This document shows, piece by piece, positions 1 through 6,068 of a stretch of 7,799 bases of DNA. A program made the position numbers and the translations under genes. Source of the stretch: an uncultured Burkholderiaceae bacterium. Lineage in GTDB: Bacteria > Pseudomonadota > Gammaproteobacteria > Burkholderiales > Burkholderiaceae. The stretch covers positions 1-7,799 of the forward strand of contig CALMCK010000290.1 of NCBI GenBank assembly GCA_937862845.1, read 5' to 3'. The notes under the pieces were generated by a model, which did no database searches, had not been told where the DNA came from, and saw only the letters and a list, made by a program, of their open reading frames with translations. Each line of letters begins with the position of its first letter. Position 1 is the first letter of the stretch.

Positions 1-231
1 GGCGGTGTGCTCTGCGTACAGCTCTAAACCACGGCGGGCTGCGCTGATGTCGAGGATGCCCATGCTTTTAAATAAATAATAATAAAGTGCCAGTGAGCCT
101 TTTTGGCCGTCGGCGTTCTCGACGCTGCCTTGTAATTTGCCGTCTTGATAAAACTCGATTTTGGCAATTGAGTCAACAGAGGGGAACTGCTCGAGGTTTT
201 CTTTAAAAACAGTGCTGGTTTTGAATAACAT
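1..231 (-). CDS. DUF2322-like protein, N-terminal part (runs off window)
   Basis: Minus-strand reading from ATG at 231-229 stays open for 77 codons to the window edge, so the 3' end is missing. The protein starts MLFKTSTVFKENLEQFPSVD and continues with an IEFYQDGKLQGSVENADG stretch, then SLALYYYLF, and reaches RRGLELYAEHTA. This pattern (LPSVD near the start, a short beta-rich segment, then GLxLYAEHT) resembles the small DUF2322 family of unknown function, usually about 100 residues. An AAAGG ribosome site lies 7 bases upstream of the ATG and supports this start. The gene is 77 bp downstream of the DUF1841-like gene on the same strand and could be cotranscribed with it. Family assignment is from memory of the motif. 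No function can be inferred. Confidence 0.72.
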   Translation of the reverse strand, partial: MLFKTSTVFKENLEQFPSVDSIAKIEFYQDGKLQGSVENADGQKGSLALYYYLFKSMGILDISAARRGLELYAEHTA

Positions 232-308
232 ATGTGGGCCTTTGAGTGAATTTGGGTTTTAAAGGTCAATGAAACACGGAGAAAAAAGGCTGAATTTTTT
301 TCAATTTT

Positions 309-743
309 TTAAGAGGCGGCACGCAAAATGCTGTCAATGTATGCCACAGAATCAGGTTCTGCTTTGTCGCGTTGGGCTTGCCAAAGTGTCTGGCCAAGGC
401 ATTCCATCACCACATGCTGAGCGGCGTGTTCGTCATCGAGTTTGCTCGCCAGTTTAGCATAGGCTGCGCGAATGCCGATGGGTTGGTCGATGGAGAGTTG
501 TTCGTTAATCGATAGGTGCATGGACAGGTGAAGGAATGGATTGGTTTGACCATCTTCTGGTAAAAACTGCGCCGCTTCAAGCGCTTCAATCGGGCCGTTG
601 AGCACGGCGTGGTATTCGGGATGTTCGCGCATTTGTGCGACGGCGATTTGCTCAATCGGTGCGAGTGTTTCATTGCGCAACGATTTATGCCATGCGTGGT
701 AAAAAAATTGGCGAACTTCTTTAACGGTGGGGTTGAAAAACAT
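309..743 (-). CDS. DUF1841 family protein
   Basis: A complete 144-residue ORF. It begins MFFNPTVKEVRQFFYHAW and carries the block EDGQTNPFLHLSMHLSINEQ at about residues 63-82, followed by LSIDQPIGIR. That block, the MFNP-type start and the HPEYH motif (residues 41-45) are what I recognise as DUF1841, a small soluble family of unknown function found in beta- and gammaproteobacteria. Length fits the family (about 140-150). There is no signal peptide or membrane segment. The C-terminal third contains a conserved-looking HVVMECLGQTLWQAQRD helix. No strong Shine-Dalgarno is visible upstream; the start is set by the family N-terminus. It lies between hutC and the DUF2322-like gene on the same strand. 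A link to histidine catabolism is not indicated. Confidence 0.85.
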   Translation of the reverse strand: MFFNPTVKEVRQFFYHAWHKSLRNETLAPIEQIAVAQMREHPEYHAVLNGPIEALEAAQFLPEDGQTNPFLHLSMHLSINEQLSIDQPIGIRAAYAKLASKLDDEHAAQHVVMECLGQTLWQAQRDKAEPDSVAYIDSILRAAS

Positions 744-775
744 GGTGGCTTTCGGTGGGTGTTTACAAGGCTGTT

Positions 776-889
776 GTAGGGCTGCTTGCCCTCAATCTGT
801 CGTCTGTATCAATCTGTGGTGTATGAATGTGGCGATGAATCATAATGGATTGGTTTGCCAGCATGGCGGCTTGAGGACAAGCGCCTTAC
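776..889. repeat. MITE-like inverted-repeat element, copy 1
   Basis: The left end GTAGGGCTGCTTGCCCTCAA (776-795) is matched in inverted orientation by the right end at 870-889, which reads GTAAGGCGCTTGTCCTCAAG on the minus strand. With one single-base gap, 17 of the 20 left-end bases agree. The element is 114 bp, holds no ORF of its own, and fills most of the gap between the DUF1841-like gene and hutC. The same ends occur at 3492-3631, and the left end alone at 5228, so this is a family rather than a chance hairpin. It is more diverged than copy 2. No clear target-site duplication is visible. Confidence 0.6.
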
Positions 890-904
890 GGTGGTGTTTA
901 TCAA

Positions 905-1606
905 TCATCCATCGCCCACAAACCGATAGCGATTGCCTGGGTGCCACATGGTGACGAGGGTGGCGATTTGGTTGGCGCTGCGGGTTTTTCGCTGCAATAC
1001 AAGACAAGGTTGATCGACCAAAATGTGCAGCATGTGCGCGATGGTCTCGGTCGGTAGCGTTGCTTCGAGGACGTAGTCCATGCCTTGCAGCGGGGCGGCT
1101 TGCATGAGGTATTCGTTCGGGGTGATGTGGGCGAAGTCTTGCGTCATGTAGTCGGGAGCTATTTTTGGGTTGACCCAGCGTTCTTCGACTTGGATGGCGA
1201 TGGTGTTTTCAAAATGCACCATGACGGAGTGGAATAAAATTTCCCCTGTCTTTAGACCAAATTGCGCGGCGAGTTTTTCGGGTGCTTTGATTTTTTCCAG
1301 TGTGTGTAATTCGGCGTGGTGGGTGTGCCCACGCGCGGTGATTTCGTCGGCGATGTTTTTGATTTCAAGCAATGTGGCGGCGACTTTTGTGGCGGCGACG
1401 TAAGTGCCTGCGCCTTTGCGGCGTGTGAGGATTTGCTCGTCTGTCAATTCGCGCAGGGCGCGGTTGACCGTCATGCGTGAAGTGTTGAACTCTTTCGTGA
1501 ACGCCATTTCTGATGGGATAAGCTCGCCTTCTGTCCACGCGCCTTGTTCGATTTGGGCGAGGATGTGGTCTTTGATGCGCTGAAAGATGGGGCGTTTTAT
1601 GGTCAT
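905..1606 (-). CDS. hutC: Histidine utilisation repressor HutC (GntR family, HutC/UTRA type)
   Basis: Transcription repressor of the hut genes; in characterised relatives urocanate releases it from DNA. The protein (233 residues from the start chosen here) has an N-terminal GntR winged helix-turn-helix at about residues 5-70, with the signature SRMTVNRALRELTDEQILTR and the wing GAGTYVA. A C-terminal effector-binding UTRA domain covers about residues 90-230 and includes VEERWVNPKIAPD and PNEYLM. It is divergent from hutU, with a matching operator between the genes. The start at 1606 (MTIKRPIFQRIKDHI) is preferred because it begins where family members begin. An in-frame ATG at 1669 would add 21 residues without homology, and neither ATG has a good ribosome site. 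TGA stop is at 905-907. Repression of its own promoter is likely by analogy but not shown. Confidence 0.93.
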   Translation of the reverse strand: MTIKRPIFQRIKDHILAQIEQGAWTEGELIPSEMAFTKEFNTSRMTVNRALRELTDEQILTRRKGAGTYVAATKVAATLLEIKNIADEITARGHTHHAELHTLEKIKAPEKLAAQFGLKTGEILFHSVMVHFENTIAIQVEERWVNPKIAPDYMTQDFAHITPNEYLMQAAPLQGMDYVLEATLPTETIAHMLHILVDQPCLVLQRKTRSANQIATLVTMWHPGNRYRFVGDG

Positions 1607-1705
1607 GTCGGTGATTTTAACATTGCTCAGTGTCAATGCCTTGTGGTTTTTGGGCCTTTTATAAAACATGGTTCTGGCGTGGAGTTATTTTGGTTGAAAT
1701 TTCTG

Positions 1706-1734
1706 TTGACGAATTTGTATATACAGATTACACT
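1706..1734 (+). promoter_or_regulatory. Predicted sigma70-type promoter of hutU
   Basis: TTGACG (1706-1711) and TACACT (1729-1734) are separated by 17 bases and match the -35 and -10 consensus at 5 of 6 and 4 of 6 positions. The -10 box ends about 40 bp before the hutU ATG. It is the best promoter I see on the plus strand in this gap, and it overlaps the HutC-type operator as expected for a repressible promoter. Confidence 0.65.
1716..1725. promoter_or_regulatory. Predicted HutC operator
   Basis: TGTATATACA is a perfect 10-bp palindrome lying inside the 17-bp spacer of the hutU promoter. It fits the TGTA-N2-TACA site reported for HutC in Pseudomonas, and a GntR repressor of that family is encoded divergently. 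Binding here would block RNA polymerase at hutU. I found no second copy of the full motif upstream of hutH or hutG. Confidence 0.75.
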
Positions 1735-1764
1735 TTTTATAAATTCAATCCCAAATCAAAAATT

Positions 1765-1769
1765 GGAGG
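1765..1769 (+). promoter_or_regulatory. Ribosome binding site that fixes the hutU start
   Basis: GGAGG lies 5 bases before the ATG at 1775. It decides the hutU start: the reading frame stays open back to an ATG at 1544, but that extension runs antisense to hutC and through the promoter and operator. Confidence 0.85.
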
Positions 1770-1774
1770 CCACC

Positions 1775-3478
1775 ATGAGTGCCATTAATTTCAGCAATGA
1801 TCCGCGTTTTGACGAAACCCGCGTCATCCGCGCGCCACGCGGCTCTGATAAAACCTGTAAAAGCTGGGTGGCTGAGGCGGCGTATCGAATGATTCAAAAT
1901 AATTTGGATCCTGAAGTGGCAGAGAATCCGCAGCATTTGGTGGTGTATGGCGGCATTGGGCGCGCGGCGCGAGATTGGGCGTGTTTCGATCAGATTTTGG
2001 CATCGTTGAAAGAGTTGAATGACGATGAAACGCTGCTGGTGCAGTCTGGCAAACCTGTTGGTGTGTTTAAAACACATTCGGATGCGCCGCGTGTTTTGAT
2101 TGCGAACTCTAATCTTGTGCCGAAGTGGGCGAATTGGGAACACTTTAACGAACTCGATCGCAAGGGTTTGTTTATGTACGGACAGATGACGGCGGGCAGC
2201 TGGATTTACATTGGCTCGCAGGGAATTGTGCAGGGCACGTATGAGACGTTCGTCGAAGCAGGGCGGCAACACTGTGCGGGTTCGTGGTCGGGCAAGTGGA
2301 TTTTGACGGCGGGTTTGGGCGGCATGGGTGGCGCACAGCCGCTCGCTGCGACGCTGGCTGGCGCGGTGTCGTTGAATGTTGAGTGTCAGCAGTCGTCGAT
2401 TGATTTTCGTTTGCGCACGCGTTATCTTGACAAACAAGCGCGCGACATCGACCATGCGATTGAGTTGATTAAATTGCATTGCGCGAACGGTGATGCCGTT
2501 TCGATTGGCCTGCTCGGCAATGCGGCAGAGGTGTTTCCAGAGTTGGTTAAACGCGCAGCAGCAGGTGACATCGCACCTGATTTGGTCACTGACCAAACTT
2601 CGGCGCATGATTTAATCAACGGTTATTTGCCGATTGGCTGGACAGTCGAGCAATGGAAGTCCGCGCAGCATGACCCCGCACAACACGCACAGCTCACCGC
2701 AGATGCTGCGCGCAGCTGTGCGGTGCATGTGCAGGCGATGCTTGATTTTCATGCGATGGGCATCCCGACGGTCGATTATGGCAACAACATCCGTCAAGTC
2801 GCATTTGACGATGGCGTGACAAATGCATTCGACTTTCCAGGCTTTGTACCCGCGTACATTCGTCCGTTGTTTTGCGATGGCAAAGGTCCGTTTCGCTGGG
2901 TGGCTTTATCGGGCGACCCTGAGGATATTTATAAAACGGATGCAAAAATTAAAGAATTATTTCCAGAAAATAAACACGTGCACCACTGGCTTGACATGGC
3001 GCGAGAACGAATTGCCTTTCAAGGATTGCCTGCGCGCATTTGTTGGCTCGGTTTGGGTGAGCGGCACATTGCGGGACTGGCGTTCAACGAAATGGTGAAA
3101 AATGGCGAGCTCAAAGCACCGATTGTCATCGGTCGTGACCACCTCGATACGGGCTCAGTGGCTTCGCCGAATCGCGAAACCGAAGCCATGCGCGATGGCA
3201 CAGATGCGGTGAGTGATTGGCCGCTGTTGAACGCATTGCTCAACACCGCAGGCGGCGCGAGCTGGGTCTCATTGCACCACGGTGGCGGCGTCGGCATGGG
3301 TTACTCGCAGCATTCGGGCATGGTCATCGTCGCCGATGGCAGTGATGACGCCGCGCGTCGATTGGCGCGCGTGTTGGTCAATGATTGTGGTTCAGGCGTC
3401 ATGCGCCACGCCGACGCAGGCTATGAGAGCGCGGTGGATTGTGCGAAGCGCAACGGGCTGAACTTGCCGATGATTTAG
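1775..3478 (+). CDS. hutU: Urocanate hydratase (urocanase, EC 4.2.1.49)
   Basis: Second step of histidine degradation: NAD+-dependent hydration of urocanate to 4-imidazolone-5-propionate in the cytoplasm. The protein is 567 residues, close to the usual 550-560. Visible family features are VVYGGIGRAARDW (56-68), the NAD-binding glycine-rich segment TAGLGGMGGAQPLA (178-191), YIRPLFCDGKGPFRWVALSG (361-380) and the urocanase signature FQGLPARICW (415-424), whose C423 corresponds to the active-site cysteine of this family. The C-terminal region has the conserved HHGGGVGMGYSQHSG (501-515). No frameshift or missing motif is seen. It is the first gene of the plus-strand hut block, behind the operator-controlled promoter. 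hutH follows after a 188-bp gap that contains a repeat element. Confidence 0.97.
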   Translation: MSAINFSNDPRFDETRVIRAPRGSDKTCKSWVAEAAYRMIQNNLDPEVAENPQHLVVYGGIGRAARDWACFDQILASLKELNDDETLLVQSGKPVGVFKTHSDAPRVLIANSNLVPKWANWEHFNELDRKGLFMYGQMTAGSWIYIGSQGIVQGTYETFVEAGRQHCAGSWSGKWILTAGLGGMGGAQPLAATLAGAVSLNVECQQSSIDFRLRTRYLDKQARDIDHAIELIKLHCANGDAVSIGLLGNAAEVFPELVKRAAAGDIAPDLVTDQTSAHDLINGYLPIGWTVEQWKSAQHDPAQHAQLTADAARSCAVHVQAMLDFHAMGIPTVDYGNNIRQVAFDDGVTNAFDFPGFVPAYIRPLFCDGKGPFRWVALSGDPEDIYKTDAKIKELFPENKHVHHWLDMARERIAFQGLPARICWLGLGERHIAGLAFNEMVKNGELKAPIVIGRDHLDTGSVASPNRETEAMRDGTDAVSDWPLLNALLNTAGGASWVSLHHGGGVGMGYSQHSGMVIVADGSDDAARRLARVLVNDCGSGVMRHADAGYESAVDCAKRNGLNLPMI

Positions 3479-3491
3479 TGATGAAACCGCC

Positions 3492-3631
3492 GTAGGGTGG
3501 CTTGCCCTCAAGCTTTCATTCCCGTATGGGTGTAGCGGGAGCGTGCTGGCAAGGCAGCGACGCTAAATTCATCGCAACATCTAAACGATGTCAGCGTGCA
3601 CAAATGGTGGCTTGAGGGCAAGCCGCCTTAC
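3492..3631. repeat. MITE-like inverted-repeat element, copy 2
   Basis: The 22-bp left end GTAGGGTGGCTTGCCCTCAAGC (3492-3513) is repeated in inverted orientation at 3610-3631 with 20 of 22 matches. The 140-bp element fills nearly all of the hutU-hutH gap. Inside are a hairpin TCCCG(3520-3524)/CGGGA(3536-3540) and a second small one, ACATC(3577-3581)/GATGT(3587-3591). No transposase is present, so it would be non-autonomous. RNA from the hutU promoter would cross it and could form a long stem from the two ends. Confidence 0.7.
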
Positions 3632-3666
3632 GTAAATGTCACAGTACAAATTTCAAGGAAACAAAA

Positions 3667-5211
3667 ATGACCACCTTCACCATCCTGCCCGGCCAAATGA
3701 CGCTGACCGATTTGCGCAGCATTTGGGCAACCCCAAAAACCGTCGCGCTCGTGCCAACTGCCTATGCCGATGTCCACGCATCCTCGCAAGCGGTGCAAAA
3801 AATCGTCGCGCGCGACCAAGCCGCATACGGCATCAACACGGGCTTTGGTATTCTTGCGAAGACCCGTATTCCGAACGATCAGCTACAACAATTGCAACGC
3901 AATCTCATCCTCTCGCATTCTGTCGGCACGGGTGAGTTACTCTCCGACGCCGTCGTGCGCCTCATCATGTTGATGAAAATCGCCAGCCTCGCGCGTGGAT
4001 TTTCGGGCATTCGCGCAGAGGTGATTGACGCGTTGATTAAAATGCTCAACGCGAACATCACGCCCGCCATCCCAGCCAAAGGCTCGGTCGGTGCATCGGG
4101 CGACCTAGCGCCATTGTCACACATGACACTCGCGCTGCTCGGCGAGGGCGATGTGCGGGTGAATGGCGAAATGGTCAATGCAAAAATAGCACTCGCAAAT
4201 GCAGGCATCGAGCCGATTGTATTGGAAGCGAAAGAAGGACTCGCGCTCATCAACGGCACGCAAGTCTCGACCGCGCTCGCGCTGCACGGTTTGTTTTTGA
4301 CCGAACGTTTATTTGAGTCTGGCGTGATGATTGGCGCATTGTCGATTGACGCCGCAAAAGGCAGTGACGCGCCGTTTGATGCACGCGTGCATGCCGTGCG
4401 TGGCCAACCTGGGCAAATCGCCGCCGCAAGTGTGTTCCGCGAATTATTGAGCAACAGCGAAATTCGCCAATCGCACACGGTCGATGATGAACGCGTGCAA
4501 GACCCGTACAGCCTGCGCTGCCAGCCACAAGTCATGGGCGCGTGCCTCGACATCATCACCAACTCCGCGCGCACACTGCTCATCGAAGCGAACGCCGTCA
4601 CCGACAATCCTTTGCTTTTTGCAACGGACAACGACACAGTCGATGTCATATCGGGTGGTAATTTTCACGCCGAACCCGTCGCATTCGCCGCCGACGTGCT
4701 CGCGCTCGCCATCTCCGAAATCGGCGCACTGTCCGAGCGGCGCATGGCCTTGTTGATTGACGCCACGCTGTCAAACCTGCCGCCATTCCTCGTCAAAGAA
4801 GCAGGCGTCAATTCAGGCTTCATGATTGCCCACGTCACCGCCGCCGCACTCGCGTCCGAAAATAAATCCATGGCGCATCCCGCCTCGGTCGACAGTTTAC
4901 CGACATCAGCCAACCAAGAAGACCACGTCAGCATGGCCACCTTCGCCGCCCGCCGCCTGCACGACATGGCGCACAACACCGCCGCCATCCTCGGCATCGA
5001 GCTGCTCGCCGCCGCGCAAGGCATCGACTTTCATCGTCCTTTGAAAACCTCCGAACGCCTAGAAATCCTACACGCCCAGCTGCGCGAACAAGTCAGCTTC
5101 TACAGCACCGACCGCTACCTCGCGCCCGACATCGAAGCCGCCAAAGCGCTGGTCATTGGCGGCACGTTGAATCAAGGAAGTCATGGGTTGTTTGCGCCGT
5201 TATATGTGTAA
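3667..5211 (+). CDS. hutH: Histidine ammonia-lyase (histidase, EC 4.3.1.3)
   Basis: First step of the pathway: non-oxidative removal of ammonia from L-histidine to give trans-urocanate, in the cytoplasm. The protein is 514 residues, against about 510 for bacterial histidases. The MIO cofactor forms autocatalytically from Ala-Ser-Gly, seen here as A143-S144-G145 in GSVGASGDLAPLSH. The catalytic tyrosine loop YGINTGFG is at 54-61. DPYSLRCQPQVMG and the C-terminal ENKSMAHPASVDSLPTSANQ segment supply further conserved active-site residues. An AAGGAA ribosome site (3655-3660) sits 6 bases before the ATG. The gene is probably transcribed with hutU through the intervening repeat; I found no separate HutC operator in front of it. 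Phenylalanine and tyrosine ammonia-lyases share the fold, but the hut context makes histidase the clear choice. Confidence 0.97.
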   Translation: MTTFTILPGQMTLTDLRSIWATPKTVALVPTAYADVHASSQAVQKIVARDQAAYGINTGFGILAKTRIPNDQLQQLQRNLILSHSVGTGELLSDAVVRLIMLMKIASLARGFSGIRAEVIDALIKMLNANITPAIPAKGSVGASGDLAPLSHMTLALLGEGDVRVNGEMVNAKIALANAGIEPIVLEAKEGLALINGTQVSTALALHGLFLTERLFESGVMIGALSIDAAKGSDAPFDARVHAVRGQPGQIAAASVFRELLSNSEIRQSHTVDDERVQDPYSLRCQPQVMGACLDIITNSARTLLIEANAVTDNPLLFATDNDTVDVISGGNFHAEPVAFAADVLALAISEIGALSERRMALLIDATLSNLPPFLVKEAGVNSGFMIAHVTAAALASENKSMAHPASVDSLPTSANQEDHVSMATFAARRLHDMAHNTAAILGIELLAAAQGIDFHRPLKTSERLEILHAQLREQVSFYSTDRYLAPDIEAAKALVIGGTLNQGSHGLFAPLYV

Positions 5212-5227
5212 AATATAGCGATGCAAT

Positions 5228-5310
5228 GTAGGGCGGCTTGCCCTCAAGACTGTCATTCCCGCACGGGTGTGGCGGGAACGTGCTCGCATGGCAACGGCGC
5301 ATGAGTCGAT
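5228..5310 (+). repeat. MITE-like repeat, copy 3 (left part only)
   Basis: Begins GTAGGGCGGCTTGCCCTCAAG, differing from copy 2 by one base over those 21. It continues with TCATTCCCG, a GGGTGT core, GCGGGA and a GCGTGCT/ACGTGCT segment in the same order, so similarity to copy 2 extends about 75-85 bp. ATTCCCGC (5255-5262) and GCGGGAA (5272-5278) can pair as a hairpin. The inverted right end found in copies 1 and 2 is absent, so this copy looks truncated. It lies 17 bp after the hutH stop. Confidence 0.6.
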
Positions 5311-5339
5311 GAAAAACCTGAAACAAAGGTGAAGTAAAA

Positions 5340-5426
5340 ATGTATTGTGATAAATTGATACTATTGGTTTTTTGTTTCATTGCGCTGTTTGCTTTGGTTG
5401 TCGTGGTGCGCAGTTTAGGGCGTTAA
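5340..5426 (+). CDS. Possible small single-pass membrane peptide (28 aa)
   Basis: A short ORF in the hutH-hutG gap: ATG at 5340, TAA at 5424-5426. The product reads MYCDKLILLVFCFIALFALV followed by VVVRSLGR. Residues 6-23 form an uninterrupted hydrophobic stretch long enough to span the membrane, with K5 before it and R24 and R28 after it. A ribosome site AAAGGTGA (5325-5332) ends 7 bases before the ATG, which is unusually good for this intergenic region. I do not recognise a family. The case for reality rests on the ribosome site and the membrane-helix composition; at this length chance is possible. It starts directly after the truncated repeat copy 3 and precedes another membrane ORF. Confidence 0.45.
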   Translation: MYCDKLILLVFCFIALFALVVVVRSLGR

Positions 5427-5467
5427 TACATCCATTGAATATCTGAAATGATGTACAAAACTGAAAT

Positions 5468-5516
5468 GTAGCCCGCCATGAGCGCAGTGAATCGCGGGGT
5501 TCTTCGCTCGTGCGAG
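5468..5516. repeat. REP-like palindromic sequence
   Basis: GTAGCCCGCCATGAGCGCAG begins here and closes with GCGGGG. CCCGC (5472-5476) pairs with GCGGG (5494-5498), and a second small hairpin CTCG-TG-CGAG follows at 5507-5516. The GTAGCCCG...GAGCGCAG...CGGG layout resembles REP-type extragenic palindromes seen in many proteobacteria. Only one copy is in the window, so family membership is inferred from the layout. It is 35 bp before the membrane protein gene at 5552. Confidence 0.45.
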
Positions 5517-5551
5517 TCATATGCTATCGATGTATTTTTTAGAGGATGTTT

Positions 5552-5884
5552 ATGTTTGATACTTCAGTTGTTAAAAAAAGCCACATCATGGGACTTTGGC
5601 GCTCAAAAAATGCCCGTGATGTTGAAGCCCTCAATCGGTGTTATGCGGAATCGGTAAAGCCGTTTAAAAATATGCAAAAAATTGCATGGGGCATGATTGT
5701 TGTCGCATGTGCTTTGGTTCTTATTTTTCCATTTGGTAAATGGGTTGTTTTACCGATGGTGATTGTGTCATTGTTGGCGCGGTATGTGGCATCAAAAAAC
5801 ATTGACGTGTTTGATGGTGCGCATGCAGAGTACGAGGAAATGATTGAAAAAAAACGATTGTCTCCCAACATGAATGCTCCATAA
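5552..5884 (+). CDS. Unrecognised two-helix membrane protein
   Basis: A 110-residue protein with no family I recognise. The N-terminal 40 residues are soluble and basic (MFDTSVVKKSHIMGLWRSKN). Two adjacent hydrophobic helices follow: about 45-61 (IAWGMIVVACALVLIFP) and about 65-80 (VVLPMVIVSLLARYVA), joined by the short FGK turn. A charged tail at 81-110 contains AEYEEMIEKKR. The likely topology is a hairpin with both ends on the same side, probably cytoplasmic given the positive charges. The start at 5552 is chosen because AGAGGA (5541-5546) is a well-spaced ribosome site for it; the ATG at 5546 overlaps that site. It interrupts the hut cluster between hutH and hutG. Known hut transporters are far larger, so it is not a permease. 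Codons and coding frame look genuine. Confidence 0.72.
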   Translation: MFDTSVVKKSHIMGLWRSKNARDVEALNRCYAESVKPFKNMQKIAWGMIVVACALVLIFPFGKWVVLPMVIVSLLARYVASKNIDVFDGAHAEYEEMIEKKRLSPNMNAP

Positions 5885-5905
5885 TTTGTAAGGGGGTATT
5901 CAAGC

Positions 5906-5921
5906 CAGCCATGCTTGGCTG
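5906..5921 (+). other. Stem-loop after the membrane protein gene
   Basis: CAGCCA (5906-5911), loop TGCT, TGGCTG (5916-5921): a perfect 6-bp stem 21 bp after the stop codon. No T-run follows, so it is not a standard intrinsic terminator. It could stabilise the mRNA 3' end or be incidental. Confidence 0.3.
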
Positions 5922-5956
5922 TGAAATGGTGTGTCAATTGGCGAAAATTTAAACTC

Positions 5957-6068
5957 CGTCATTCCCGAATGCTTTAATCGGGAATCCAGTGGGTTATGGT
6001 TTTGATTTTCAAAGGGAAATGAAAAAAACAATCCACTGGATTCCCGCTAAACCCATGCGGGAATGACG
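5957..6068. repeat. Nested inverted repeat (ATTCCCG...CGGGAAT type) upstream of hutG
   Basis: The left arm 5957-5995 and the right arm 6030-6068 are inverted copies with 33 of 39 positions matching and a 34-bp A/T-rich spacer. Each arm also contains its own smaller dyad, ATTCCCG...CGGGAAT on the left and ATTCCCGC...GCGGGAAT on the right. The outer ends read CGTCATTCCCG. Such nested arrays resemble the dispersed ATTCCC/GGGAAT repeats known from Neisseria and other betaproteobacteria. The element ends 60 bp before hutG. A transcript crossing it could fold into one long hairpin. Confidence 0.75.

Noticed and set aside
24..269. 81-codon minus-strand ORF at the left edge
   Set aside because: It is out of frame with the DUF2322-like reading, which has a ribosome site and family motifs over the same bases.
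269..308. Possible terminator in the A/T-rich gap between the DUF1841-like and DUF2322-like genes
   Set aside because: There are T- and A-runs but no stable GC-rich stem next to them.
1607..1669. 21-residue N-terminal extension of HutC from ATG 1669
   Set aside because: GntR/HutC proteins begin close to the first helix, as at 1606, and the extension has no ribosome site. It cannot be excluded, because 1606 also lacks a good one.
1544..1774. N-terminal extension of the urocanase frame by 77 codons back to ATG 1544
   Set aside because: It runs antisense to hutC and across the promoter and operator, has no urocanase homology, and GGAGG at 1765-1769 marks ATG 1775 as the real start.
1745..2608. 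Long minus-strand ORF (287 codons) opposite hutU
   Set aside because: It is the antisense shadow of a well-conserved urocanase, with an arginine-rich, low-complexity product and no recognisable motif.
3638..3646. Possible second HutC site before hutH (TGTCACAGTACA-like)
   Set aside because: The half-sites are not TGTA/TACA at the right spacing; only one side matches.
3879..4649. Long minus-strand ORF (256 codons) opposite hutH
   Set aside because: Shadow of hutH caused by its GC-biased codons; the product is rich in Ser, Ala and Arg with no domain features.
3492..6068. CRISPR array
   Set aside because: The repeats are dispersed, inverted, few and unequally spaced, with no regular spacers and no cas genes.
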